NCBI RefSeq assembly: GCF_943372915.1 | Contig: NZ_CALSAN010000004.1 | Span: 62,001 to 126,000 of the forward strand | From: Ferrovibrio terrae_A | Lineage (GTDB): Bacteria; Pseudomonadota; Alphaproteobacteria; Ferrovibrionales; Ferrovibrionaceae | Reading direction: 5' to 3' | Length of the DNA stretch: 64,000 nucleotides | Shown: one piece after another, positions 16,109 through 24,383 of the stretch | How the letters are laid out: each line of letters begins with the position of its first letter | Numbering within the stretch: the first letter of the stretch is position 1 | Notes under the pieces: model-generated | The model's input: only the letters and a program-made list of their open reading frames with translations | What the model was told of the DNA's origin: nothing | Databases searched by the model: none | Position numbers and translations under genes: made by a program

Positions 16109-16125
16109 CTAACAACCTTCCTTTT

Positions 16126-16155
16126 CTCCCCGGCAGCCTCTCAGCTGCCGGGGAG
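16126..16155. terminator. 12-bp hairpin between convergent helicase-fusion and katG genes
   Basis: CTCCCCGGCAGC (16126-16137) pairs perfectly with GCTGCCGGGGAG (16144-16155) around a 6-base loop. It sits 17 bases after one stop codon and 16 bases beyond the other, so it can terminate both transcripts. A U-tract is missing on either side, so efficiency is uncertain. Confidence 0.65.
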
Positions 16156-16171
16156 CGCACACTAACCTAGC

Positions 16172-18319
16172 TCACGCCAGATCAAACCGATCCGCGTTCA
16201 TCACCTTGGTCCAGGCGGCGACGAAGTCGCGCACGAACCGCTCCTTCGCATCGTCCTGGGCATAGACCTCGGCATAGGCGCGCAGCACCGAATTGGAGCC
16301 GAACACCAGGTCCACCCGCGTGGCGGTCCATTTCACCTGGCCGGTCTTGCGGTCGCGGATCTCGTAGAGATTTTTGCCCGCAGGTTTCCAGGTGTTGGCC
16401 ATGTCGGTCAGCGCGACGAAGAAATCGTTCGTCAGCGCGCCGACGCGGTCGGTGAACACGCCATGCTTGGCGCCGCCATGGTTGGTGCCCAGCACGCGCA
16501 TTCCGCCCACCAGCACGGTCATTTCCGGCGCCGTGAGCCCCATCAGCTGGGTGCGGTCGAGCATCAGCTCTTCCGCGCTCACGGCATAGTCCTCCTTCTG
16601 CCAGTTGCGGTAGCCGTCATGGATCGGCTCCAGCACCGCGAACGAGTCCGCGTCGGTCTGCGCGTCGCTCGCGTCGCCGCGGCCGGGCGCAAACGGCACG
16701 GTGATGCCGTCGAAGCCGGCGGCCTTCGCCGCCTGTTCGATCCCGACATTGCCGGCCAGCACGATGGTGTCGGCGAGGCTGGCGCCGCTGTCACGCGCAA
16801 TGGCCTCCAGCACGCCGAGCACTTTGGCCAGCCGCGTGGGCTCATTGCCCGCCCAGTCCTTCTGCGGGGCCAGCCGGATACGCGCGCCGTTGGCGCCGCC
16901 GCGCATATCCGAACCACGATATGTGCGGGCACTGTCCCAGGCGGTGCTGACCAGCTCGGCGATGCTCAGGCCACTCGCGGCGATGCGCGCCTTCACATGG
17001 CCGATGTCGTACTGCGTCGGGCCGGCCGGGATCGGGTCCTGCCAGATCAGGTCTTCCTTCGGCACGTCGGGGCCCTGATAGCGCACCTTCGGGCCCATGT
17101 CGCGATGGGTCAGCTTGAACCAGGCGCGGGCGAAGACATCCGAGAAATAGGCCTGATCCCTGGCGAAGCGCTCGGAGATCTTGCGATAGACCGGATCGAC
17201 CTTCATCGCCATATCGGCATCGGTCATGATCGGCATGCGGCGGATGCTGGGGTCTTCCACATCCACCGGCATGTCTTCCTCGCGGATGCCGATCGGCTGC
17301 CACTGATGCGCACCGGCCGGGCTCTTTTTCAGCTCCCACTCATAGCCGAGCAGCAGCTTGAAATAGCCGTTGTCCCACTTGGTGGGATTCGTGGTCCAGG
17401 CGCCCTCGAGGCCGCTGGTGACGGTGTCGCGGCCAACGCCACGGCTGGTCTTGTTGAGCCAGCCGAAGCCCTGGTCTTCCACCGGGCCGTCTTCCGGGCT
17501 GGGGCCCAGCTTGGCCGCATCGCCGTTGCCATGCGCCTTGCCGACCGTGTGGCCGCCGGCGGTGAGCGCCACGGTTTCCTCGTCATCCATCGCCATGCGG
17601 GCGAAGGTGAGGCGCACGTCGTGTGCGGTGCGCTGCGGGTCGGGCTTGCCGCCCACACCTTCGGGGTTGACGTAGATCAGGCCCATCTGCACGGCAGCCA
17701 GCGGATTGGCCAGCGACTGGCGGTCGTCGCCGTCATAGCGCTCGGAGCCGAGCCAGTCCTTTTCGGCGCCCCAGTAGATGTCTTTCTCGGGGTGCCAGAT
17801 ATCCTCGCGGCCGAAACCGAAGCCGAAGGTTTTCAGGCCCATCGATTCATAGGCGATGGTGCCGGCCAGGATGATCAGGTCGGCCCAGCTGATGCGGTTG
17901 CCGTATTTCTTCTTGATCGGCCAGAGCAGTCGGCGCGCCTTGTCGAGATTGGCATTGTCGGGCCAGGAATTCAGCGGCGCGAAGCGCTGGTTGCCGGTGC
18001 CGCCGCCGCCACGGCCATCGGCCATGCGGTAGGAGCCCGCGGCATGCCAGGCCATGCGGATCATCAAGCCGCCGTAATGGCCCCAGTCGGCCGGCCACCA
18101 GTCCTGGCTGGTGGTCATCAGCGCGGTGAGATCGGCCTTCAGCGCGGCGACATCCAGCTCGCGCAGCGCGGCGCGATAGCTGAAGCCCTGGCCGAGCGGA
18201 TCGGTCTTGCTGTCGTGCTGGTGCAGGATGTCGAGGTTCAGTGCATTGGGCCACCAGTTGGTGACGGATGTGCCCGCCGCGGTGATCCCGCCATGCATTA
18301 CGGGGCATTTGCCAGTCAT
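16172..18319 (-). CDS. katG: Catalase-peroxidase
   Basis: KatG is a haem enzyme with catalase and peroxidase activity that removes hydrogen peroxide. The distal pocket motif IRMAWHAAGSYR holds the catalytic arginine, tryptophan and histidine. The Trp-Tyr-Met crosslink partners needed for catalase activity are present: that tryptophan, the tyrosine of QMGLIYVNPEG and the methionine of RMAMDDEE. The proximal histidine is in GGHTVGKAHG. The 715-residue, two-domain length is normal. A 23-bp palindrome lies 115 bases upstream and may be its operator. Convergent with the helicase-fusion gene; upstream is the histidine kinase gene on the same strand. Confidence 0.97.
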   Translation of the reverse strand: MTGKCPVMHGGITAAGTSVTNWWPNALNLDILHQHDSKTDPLGQGFSYRAALRELDVAALKADLTALMTTSQDWWPADWGHYGGLMIRMAWHAAGSYRMADGRGGGGTGNQRFAPLNSWPDNANLDKARRLLWPIKKKYGNRISWADLIILAGTIAYESMGLKTFGFGFGREDIWHPEKDIYWGAEKDWLGSERYDGDDRQSLANPLAAVQMGLIYVNPEGVGGKPDPQRTAHDVRLTFARMAMDDEETVALTAGGHTVGKAHGNGDAAKLGPSPEDGPVEDQGFGWLNKTSRGVGRDTVTSGLEGAWTTNPTKWDNGYFKLLLGYEWELKKSPAGAHQWQPIGIREEDMPVDVEDPSIRRMPIMTDADMAMKVDPVYRKISERFARDQAYFSDVFARAWFKLTHRDMGPKVRYQGPDVPKEDLIWQDPIPAGPTQYDIGHVKARIAASGLSIAELVSTAWDSARTYRGSDMRGGANGARIRLAPQKDWAGNEPTRLAKVLGVLEAIARDSGASLADTIVLAGNVGIEQAAKAAGFDGITVPFAPGRGDASDAQTDADSFAVLEPIHDGYRNWQKEDYAVSAEELMLDRTQLMGLTAPEMTVLVGGMRVLGTNHGGAKHGVFTDRVGALTNDFFVALTDMANTWKPAGKNLYEIRDRKTGQVKWTATRVDLVFGSNSVLRAYAEVYAQDDAKERFVRDFVAAWTKVMNADRFDLA

Positions 18320-18434
18320 GGGCGTGTCTCCAGTCTTTGCTATCCCGTCAGCCGGCCGCCGGCGGCGAACCAGGCTTGACGGTGCCGAGGATAGCGACAG
18401 ACCGGATTTAGAAGAAATTGATAATACTGGTAAT

Positions 18435-18457
18435 TATGATCGGAAATTCCGATCATA
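18435..18457. promoter_or_regulatory. 23-bp perfect palindrome upstream of katG
   Basis: TATGATCGGAA (18435-18445), one central A, then TTCCGATCATA (18447-18457): perfect 11-bp arms in an AT-rich stretch between the histidine kinase stop (18472) and katG start (18319). The size and symmetry suit a dimeric repressor or activator of katG. It could instead fold into a 9-bp hairpin ending the kinase transcript. It does not match the OxyR consensus in an obvious way. Confidence 0.5.
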
Positions 18458-18471
18458 GGCCGGCCGCGCCG

Positions 18472-20313
18472 TCAGGCCACCGAGGCGGTGGCCTGCTGCA
18501 GCAGGGCCTGCGCCTCGGTGCTGCGGGCCGGGCAGACCAGCGTCACCGTCAGGCCGCCTTCGGGCCGGTTGGCGAGGTCGAGCCGGCCGCCGAGCAGCAG
18601 CGCCAGGCGATGCGCGATGGTGAGGCCGAGGCCGACGCCGCCGCTGCTGCTGCTGCGTGCCTGCGCGTCGGCGGCCTGGTAGAAGGCTTCGGTGACATGC
18701 TGCAGATGGTGCGCCGGGATGCCGGGGCCGCTGTCGCTGACGCGGATCCAGAAGGCGTCGCCGTCGAGGCCGACGCCGACCGCGATGCGGCCGCCGCGCG
18801 GCGTGAATTTGAGGGCGTTCGAGACCACGTTGAGGCAGATCTGGTGCAGGGCGCGCGGATCGGCCATCACCGGCGGCAGCCCGTCGGCCAGGTCGATCTC
18901 CAGGGTCTGCTCGGCATGGCGCGCGCGCGGTTCGAGCAGGCGCAGGATATTGGCGACCTCGATTGTCAGGTTGGTCGGCTCGAGCTTGACGGTCAGGCCG
19001 CCGGTGTCGATGGCCGCGTTGGTCAGCACATCCTCGACCAGCGCCATCAGATGCATGGCGCTGTGAAGGATGTCGTTGAGGTATTCCGTCTCGCGCTCGC
19101 CGAAGGGGCGGTTCTGCGCGCGGCGCAGCAGCATCAGCTCGGTGAAGCCGATGATGGCGTTGAGCGGCGTGCGCAATTCGTGGCTCATCACCGCGAGGAA
19201 GTTCGACTTGGCGATGCTGGCGGTCTGGGCGCGGTCGCGCGCCAGGCCCAGCTCGACCTGGCTGAGACGGAATTTCTCCAGCGCGCGGGCGAAGCGGCCG
19301 AATTCATCCGTCTGCTCCAGCATCGGCACCGTCACCGGCTGTTCCGCGGCGATGGCATTGGTGACGGCGATCAGGCGGTCGATGCGGGCCAGGATCGGCC
19401 GCATGCCGAACACCACGGCGCAGGCCGCGAGCAGCACCACCAGCAGCACACCGGCCAGCTGCAGCTGGATTTCGCGGTCGAAGACCGATTCCAGCTTGCT
19501 GGTGTCGATGTCGATCTGCACCGCGCCGACGATGCGGCCGTCGTAGTTGGGCAGCGGCGCCAGCGTGGAGACCAGGAACTGCTCGCCGGCCTGGCCGCGC
19601 CGGGTCGGCAGCTTTTGCGCCAGTCCGGCCTGCGCGGCCTGGGCGATCTGGGCGGCCGGGAAGGGCTGGGCGGTCGCGGTGTCCGACTGCGCGATCAGGG
19701 TCGGGCGGCCGTCCCGCAACAGATAGATGCTGTAGGCGGTGCCGGGCTTTTGGAAGATGTGCAGGAAATCCGAGGTCAGGAACGAGCCGACCTCCAGCGC
19801 GCCGAGATGGCGGCCGTCCGGCGCGAACACCGGCACGGCGCCGCGGATCGGCAGGCCATGCAGGCCGGGTTCGATGCCCTGGCGCGGCGTGCGCGTCTCG
19901 TTGACCTCGCGGATCATCGGGCGGAGAGTGCTCAGGTCGTCGTCGAACTGCTGCGGCCGGTGCAGGCGGAGCAGCGAGGTGGTGTTGGCGCGATGCAGGT
20001 GCAGATTGGTGATGCCCATTGCGCTCAGGCTGACGAAGGCGCCGTCCAGCTCGCGCTGCAGCGCGGCGCGGTCGTCGGCAAGGAAGTCACGCTGCACGGC
20101 GGGCAGCGCCGCCAGCGCGGCGGCCATCGCGCGGTTGGCGGCAGCCTGGACCTCGATGGCGTTTTCCAGATGCAGGCGGGCGCGCTCGGCGAGATCCTGT
20201 TCCTGGGCATCGATCAGATAGCGCATGGTGCCGAGGCCGATGCCGCCGATCAGCATCACCGCCACGACCGCGACGCACAGCACGATGAGTTTAAGGCGAC
20301 CCCCGATGCTCAT
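18472..20313 (-). CDS. Sensor histidine kinase
   Basis: A membrane-bound two-component sensor of 613 residues. Order: N-terminal membrane helix (about 6-30), a periplasmic sensor region of roughly 270 residues, a second helix (GVLLVVLLAACAVVFGM), a HAMP-like linker (RIDRLIAVTNAIAA), a HisKA domain with phospho-acceptor H378 in MSHELRTPLNAIIGF, and an HATPase domain with NALKFTPRGG (N box), SDSGPGIP (G1) and GVGLGLTIAHRL (G2). I start at ATG 20313 (MSIGGRLKLIV); a longer frame to 20448 adds a cysteine-rich, non-family leader. No response regulator gene is adjacent, so it is an orphan kinase; the signal is unknown. Confidence 0.9.
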   Translation of the reverse strand: MSIGGRLKLIVLCVAVVAVMLIGGIGLGTMRYLIDAQEQDLAERARLHLENAIEVQAAANRAMAAALAALPAVQRDFLADDRAALQRELDGAFVSLSAMGITNLHLHRANTTSLLRLHRPQQFDDDLSTLRPMIREVNETRTPRQGIEPGLHGLPIRGAVPVFAPDGRHLGALEVGSFLTSDFLHIFQKPGTAYSIYLLRDGRPTLIAQSDTATAQPFPAAQIAQAAQAGLAQKLPTRRGQAGEQFLVSTLAPLPNYDGRIVGAVQIDIDTSKLESVFDREIQLQLAGVLLVVLLAACAVVFGMRPILARIDRLIAVTNAIAAEQPVTVPMLEQTDEFGRFARALEKFRLSQVELGLARDRAQTASIAKSNFLAVMSHELRTPLNAIIGFTELMLLRRAQNRPFGERETEYLNDILHSAMHLMALVEDVLTNAAIDTGGLTVKLEPTNLTIEVANILRLLEPRARHAEQTLEIDLADGLPPVMADPRALHQICLNVVSNALKFTPRGGRIAVGVGLDGDAFWIRVSDSGPGIPAHHLQHVTEAFYQAADAQARSSSSGGVGLGLTIAHRLALLLGGRLDLANRPEGGLTVTLVCPARSTEAQALLQQATASVA

Positions 20314-20514
20314 TTTCTGTCTCAGACCGCACGGGCAAGGCGCCCGACGCTGAGGCATTACATACCGTCCGCAGTTGGGGCAGCAAGGCCGTTTTTCGCC
20401 CAGTAACGCAAAATAAGCGGCGGTTCGCGCTGCGGCCACCCCGATCAAAAGCTATCGTGGTCCCATTGTTTGTGCTCATATTGGCCGCCCCGTATTTCAC
20501 GAATGGTTTTCCCC

Positions 20515-21192
20515 ATGCTCAAGGTTCATCATCTCAATAACTCGCGCTCGCAGCGCGTGCTGTGGCTGCTTGAAGAGCTGGGCGTGCCCTACGATGTGGT
20601 GCGCTACGAGCGCGACAAGGTGACCATGCGGGCGCCGGCGGCGCTGCAGAAGATCCATCCGCTCGGCAAGTCGCCGGTGATCGAGAGCGAAGAAGGCCAG
20701 ATCATCGCCGAGACCGGCGCGATCATCGAATTCCTGATCGAGCGTTATGACAGCGGCCGCAGCCTGGTGCCGCCGCCCGACACGCAGGAGCGCCGCGACT
20801 GGACCTACTGGCTGCATTATGCCGAAGGCTCGGCGATGCCGTTGCTGCTGCTCAAGCTGATCTTCATGCGCATGCCGCATGGGGTGCCGTTCTTCATCCG
20901 CCCGCTGGTGAAGAAGATCGCCAAGACGGCGCAGGCCAAGGTGACCGATCCGCAGCTCACCACGCATATGCTCTACTGGGCCGATGCGCTGCGCCAGGGC
21001 AACGGCTGGTTCGCCGGCAAGGCGTTTTCGGCCGCCGATATCATGATGAGCTTCCCGCTGGAGGCCGCCGCCAGCCGCGTCGGGCTCGGCGAGGGCCACG
21101 GTCCGATCAAGGATTTCCTCGAGCGCATCCATGCCCGCCCGGCCTATCAGCGCGCCCTGGTCACCGGCGGGCCGTATGAGCTGCTGAAATAG
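20515..21192 (+). CDS. Glutathione S-transferase family protein
   Basis: The 225-residue product starts MLKVHHLNNSRSQRVLWLLE, the thioredoxin-fold N-terminal domain of cytosolic glutathione transferases, and has the KSPVIESE stretch (cis-proline and the ES pair that binds the gamma-glutamyl part) and an ETGAIIEFLIERY helix. The C-terminal all-helical domain includes GNGWFAGKAFSAADIMMSF, the conserved N-capping-box region. I prefer the ATG at 20515, which begins the beta strand directly; ATG 20503 would add four residues. It diverges from the histidine kinase gene across about 200 bases. The electrophilic substrate is unknown. Confidence 0.9.
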   Translation: MLKVHHLNNSRSQRVLWLLEELGVPYDVVRYERDKVTMRAPAALQKIHPLGKSPVIESEEGQIIAETGAIIEFLIERYDSGRSLVPPPDTQERRDWTYWLHYAEGSAMPLLLLKLIFMRMPHGVPFFIRPLVKKIAKTAQAKVTDPQLTTHMLYWADALRQGNGWFAGKAFSAADIMMSFPLEAAASRVGLGEGHGPIKDFLERIHARPAYQRALVTGGPYELLK

Positions 21193-21267
21193 GCCAAGCC
21201 GGAAACCATTGACCCCGGCCCGCGTTGTCCTAGCTGGAACAGCCAAACCAGCGCGGAGGGACATGCC

Positions 21268-21675
21268 ATGGCCACGAGCAAAGCGACGGTCGATGCCAGG
21301 ATCGACGGGCGCAAACGCCTCGAACCCGGAGCGGACCATCCGATCACGATCAGCGCATTTCCCGGCCGCGTGCGGGTCGCCTTCAACGACCGCCTGGTCG
21401 CCAACAGCACCAATGCCGTGCGCCTGCAGGAAGCCGGTTACCCGCCGGTCTATTACATTCCGCGCCATGACTGCGACTGGACGCTGTTCACGCCGAGCGA
21501 CCACAGCACCCATTGCCCCTACAAGGGCGATGCATCGTATTTCCATCTCGACGTGGATGGGCGGCGTGCGGAGAATGCGGTCTGGAGCTACGAAGAGCCC
21601 TATCCGGCCGTGTCGCGGATCGGCGACTTCGTCGCCTTCTATCCCGAGCGGGTCGACAGCATCGACGCCGAGTAG
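21268..21675 (+). CDS. DUF427 domain-containing protein
   Basis: A 135-residue cytoplasmic protein of the DUF427 family, recognised by ARYNDR-like VRVAFNDRLVANS, the YYIPRHDCDW strand and the strongly conserved THCPYKGDASYF followed by AVWSYEEPYP. The function of the family is not established. GGAGGGACATGCC gives a ribosome binding site directly before the ATG at 21268. It stands alone, on the same strand as the glutathione transferase (75-base gap) and the MscS-type channel downstream. Confidence 0.85.
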   Translation: MATSKATVDARIDGRKRLEPGADHPITISAFPGRVRVAFNDRLVANSTNAVRLQEAGYPPVYYIPRHDCDWTLFTPSDHSTHCPYKGDASYFHLDVDGRRAENAVWSYEEPYPAVSRIGDFVAFYPERVDSIDAE

Positions 21676-21770
21676 TCCCAGGGAACCGGGCCGGGGCGGG
21701 TGACGGCGCGGTGAGGCTGCGCTAAACAGGGACAACGCTGTCCAGTCGCCTTACCTGTCCGGGGCCTGCC

Positions 21771-23264
21771 TTGCCCACCATTCTCGCCTTACCCGAGCGT
21801 ATCGAAGCCATCGCGCTGATCCTGATCTGGATCGGCCTGCTGCTGTGGCGGCGCCGGCTCAGCGATCCCGGCCAGCGCCGCATTGCCCTGGTCGGCCTGA
21901 TCCTTGCCGCGGTCAGCTTCCTCTGGGTGGTGCTGCCGCAGGCTGCCAGCTTCAGCGGCATGCCCGCCGTCATCATGGTGGCCAAGCCCGCCGTGCGGCT
22001 GGTCGGCGCGGTGTGGTGGATTCTGTTCGCCACGCTGGTCATCGTTATCCTCGAACGTTTCGTCTGGGCCGCGCTGATCAACCGCGGCGTGGTGGTGCCC
22101 AAGCTGATGATCGATCTGGCGCGCGCGCTGGTCATCGTCTTCACCGGGCTCGGCATCGTCTCGGCGATCTTCGAGGAGTCGATCGCCGGCCTTCTCGCCG
22201 CCTCGGGCGTGTTCGCCGTGGTGATGGGCTTCGCCCTGCAGAGTACGCTGGCCGATGTGTTCTCCGGCATCGCCATCAACATGCAGCGGCCCTATCGCGT
22301 CGGCGACTGGGTGCAGGTCGATAACGGCGTGCTCGGCGAAGTCACCGAGATGAACTGGCGCGCCACGCATCTGCTGTCGCCGCGCGGCAACATCATCGTG
22401 CTGCCGAACAGCAAGATGGCCGCCGCCCAGTTGGTCAATTTCAACCACCCGAACCGGCATCAGCGCCAGTCGCTCACCCTGGCGGTGGACGCGCGCATTC
22501 CGCCCGCCGATGTGAAGGCGATGCTGGAGGCCGGCGCGCTGACTTGCAGCCGCGTGCTTTCCTCGCCGCCGCCGGAAGCCGCGATCCGCGAATTCCGCGA
22601 CGGCCAGCTGGCCTATGACCTATCCTACTGGATCGAAGATTTTCCGCTCGCCGACCAGGTACGGCACGAAGTGGCCAACGGTATCTGGCGCGCGCTTGAT
22701 ACACTCGGCCTGGCGCCCTGGCACAGTGTGGCGCCGGCCGGCGCGGACAGCGCGGCGCAGGCCGAACGGCTGCTCGGCCTGGTGCATCTGTTCGCCGACC
22801 TGACGCCGCCGCTGCGCGCGCGGCTGGCGCCGCTGATGCGCTCGGAAAAGCACCCGGCCGGGCGCGTCGTGGTCGAGCAGGATGATACCGATTCCAAGCT
22901 CTATATCGTCGAGCGCGGCGCGCTGGAGGTCAGCATGCAGCGCGAGGATGGCGTGCGGCATGTGCTGGCGCGGCTGGGTGGCGGCGACTGTTTCGGCGAG
23001 ATGGCGCTGTTGACCGGCGAGAAGCGCGGCGCCCGCGTCACCGCGCTCTATCCCTGCACTGTGTGGGTGATCGAGCCCGAGGATATCGCGCCGCTGCTGC
23101 GCGAGCAGCCGCTGCTGGCCGAGAACCTGGGCCGTATCATGACCGAGCGCCGGATTGCCAATGAAACCGCGCTGGCATCGCTCAGCCCGGCCGATCATGC
23201 CGCGGCGATCCGCAGCGGCACAGCGGAAGTCTTCCTGCGCATGCGCGCCTTCTTCGGGCTTTAG
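21771..23264 (+). CDS. MscS-family mechanosensitive channel with C-terminal cyclic nucleotide-binding domain
   Basis: The 497-residue protein has four or so N-terminal membrane helices, then the MscS core: a pore-lining helix region (GLLAASGVFAVVMGFALQST) and the beta domain (QRPYRVGDWVQVDNG, LPNSKMAAA). From about residue 345 a cyclic nucleotide-binding domain follows, with the phosphate-binding cassette FGEMALLTGEKRGARV containing the glutamate and arginine expected to hold the cyclic phosphate. Such fusions are known as bacterial cyclic-nucleotide-gated MscS relatives, often insensitive to tension. The start is TTG at 21771 after GGGG; this is the least certain point. Confidence 0.88.
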   Translation: MPTILALPERIEAIALILIWIGLLLWRRRLSDPGQRRIALVGLILAAVSFLWVVLPQAASFSGMPAVIMVAKPAVRLVGAVWWILFATLVIVILERFVWAALINRGVVVPKLMIDLARALVIVFTGLGIVSAIFEESIAGLLAASGVFAVVMGFALQSTLADVFSGIAINMQRPYRVGDWVQVDNGVLGEVTEMNWRATHLLSPRGNIIVLPNSKMAAAQLVNFNHPNRHQRQSLTLAVDARIPPADVKAMLEAGALTCSRVLSSPPPEAAIREFRDGQLAYDLSYWIEDFPLADQVRHEVANGIWRALDTLGLAPWHSVAPAGADSAAQAERLLGLVHLFADLTPPLRARLAPLMRSEKHPAGRVVVEQDDTDSKLYIVERGALEVSMQREDGVRHVLARLGGGDCFGEMALLTGEKRGARVTALYPCTVWVIEPEDIAPLLREQPLLAENLGRIMTERRIANETALASLSPADHAAAIRSGTAEVFLRMRAFFGL

Positions 23265-23352
23265 GCCACCGCACGCGCGGTATCATCCGCGATACCAGGT
23301 CACATCCGCCTCCGCTTGCGCAAAACCGGCGGTATCGCATACTGGCGACATC

Positions 23353-23982
23353 ATGACAGATGCAGCCATCCGATCCTTCGTCTACCTGCTCGATCCGCTC
23401 TGCGGCTGGTGCTACGGCGCCGCGCCGGCCGTCCGCTGGCTGCGCGAACAGCCCGGCGTCACCCTTCAGGCCCGCCCGGTCGGTCTATTCGCCTGGGACC
23501 AGGCACGTGCGCTGGACGGCATGCGCGATCATATCCATGCGGCCGATGCGCGGATCGCTGCATTGACCGGCCAGGTGTTCAGCGCCGCCTATGCCGACCG
23601 GGTGATTGGCGATGCCGCCGCCCGGCTCGACAGCGGCCCGGCCACATCGGCATTGTTTGCGGCCGAACGACAGCGCGCCGGCGGCGCGCTCGATCTGCTC
23701 GCCGCGATTCAGGCCGCGCGCTGGGTGGAGGGCAGGGATGTCGCCGACCGGGCCGTGCTAAGCGCGCTGGCTGCCGATCTCGGCCTCGTGCTGCCCGATG
23801 ACGAGGTCGTGGACGATGCGGCACTGCGGCAGTGGGTTGATGAGGCAGCGATGCTGCTAACCCGTAGCGGCGCCGGCGGCGTGCCGACCCTGCTGCGCCA
23901 GCAGGACGGTCGCCTGCAGGTGGTGCCATCGGCGTATCTCTACCAGTCGCGCGCCCGGCTGGCCAATCTGCTGGCTGCCTAG
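23353..23982 (+). CDS. DsbA family protein (FrnE-like thioredoxin-fold oxidoreductase)
   Basis: A 209-residue protein with the active-site motif DPLCGWCYG at the end of the first beta strand and the cis-proline region GGVPTLL near the C-terminus, separated by a helical insertion, as in the DsbA/FrnE group. There is no signal peptide, so a cytoplasmic disulfide or isomerase role is likely. The ATG at 23353 is chosen because it starts just before the conserved strand; earlier in-frame codons overlap the channel gene. Its stop codon TAG (23980-23982) overlaps the stop of the convergent response regulator on the other strand in a shared CTAG. Confidence 0.85.
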   Translation: MTDAAIRSFVYLLDPLCGWCYGAAPAVRWLREQPGVTLQARPVGLFAWDQARALDGMRDHIHAADARIAALTGQVFSAAYADRVIGDAAARLDSGPATSALFAAERQRAGGALDLLAAIQAARWVEGRDVADRAVLSALAADLGLVLPDDEVVDDAALRQWVDEAAMLLTRSGAGGVPTLLRQQDGRLQVVPSAYLYQSRARLANLLAA

Positions 23983-24383
23983 CTCTTGATGCCCAGCGTG
24001 ACGGCGATCTTGCTGCGCAGCTGCTCGGCCGAGAAGGGTTTGACGATATAGCCGTTGACCCGCGCCGCGCGGGCCGCCAGCACCAGATCCTGGTCGGCAT
24101 GGCCGGTCAGCATCAGGAACGGCGTATGCGGGTGGTGTTCGCGCACCAGCTGCAGCAGCTGCAGCCCGTTCATGTTCGGCATGTTCCAGTCCGAGATGAT
24201 CAGATGGAAGGGCTCGCGCGCCTGGGCGATGGCCTCCAGCGCTTGGGCACCGTCGGTCACCGCCGTCACCTTGCGGATGCCGATGCGCTGCAGGGTGGCG
24301 AGCGTCAGCTTGCGCGCGAAGGGCTCATCCTCGGCGACCAGCAGCGAGAGATCGGCGAAGCTGGTGGCCGGCGTGTCAGGCAT
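23979..24383 (-). CDS. CheY-like single-domain response regulator
   Basis: The 134-residue protein is just a receiver domain. The acidic pair is E18/D19 (LLVAEDEP), the phospho-acceptor is D65 in ISDWNMPNMNG, the switch threonine is T93 in FLMLTGH, and the conserved lysine is K115 in IVKPF. No output domain is present, so it must act by protein contact, as CheY or a phosphorelay shuttle does. It overlaps the exonuclease III gene by 8 bases, so the two are co-transcribed; no kinase gene is adjacent, though the orphan histidine kinase at 18472-20313 is a conceivable partner (inference). Confidence 0.9.
   Translation of the reverse strand: MPDTPATSFADLSLLVAEDEPFARKLTLATLQRIGIRKVTAVTDGAQALEAIAQAREPFHLIISDWNMPNMNGLQLLQLVREHHPHTPFLMLTGHADQDLVLAARAARVNGYIVKPFSAEQLRSKIAVTLGIKS

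Noticed and set aside
20321..20354. Hairpin-like leader (CTCAG ... CTGAG with inner CGGGC/GCCCG) before the histidine kinase
   Set aside because: Short arms of this size occur by chance in GC-rich DNA and no riboswitch class fits.
16463..20406. Long plus-strand frames opposite katG and the histidine kinase gene
   Set aside because: Both are low-complexity shadows of well-identified genes and have no recognisable motifs or ribosome binding sites.
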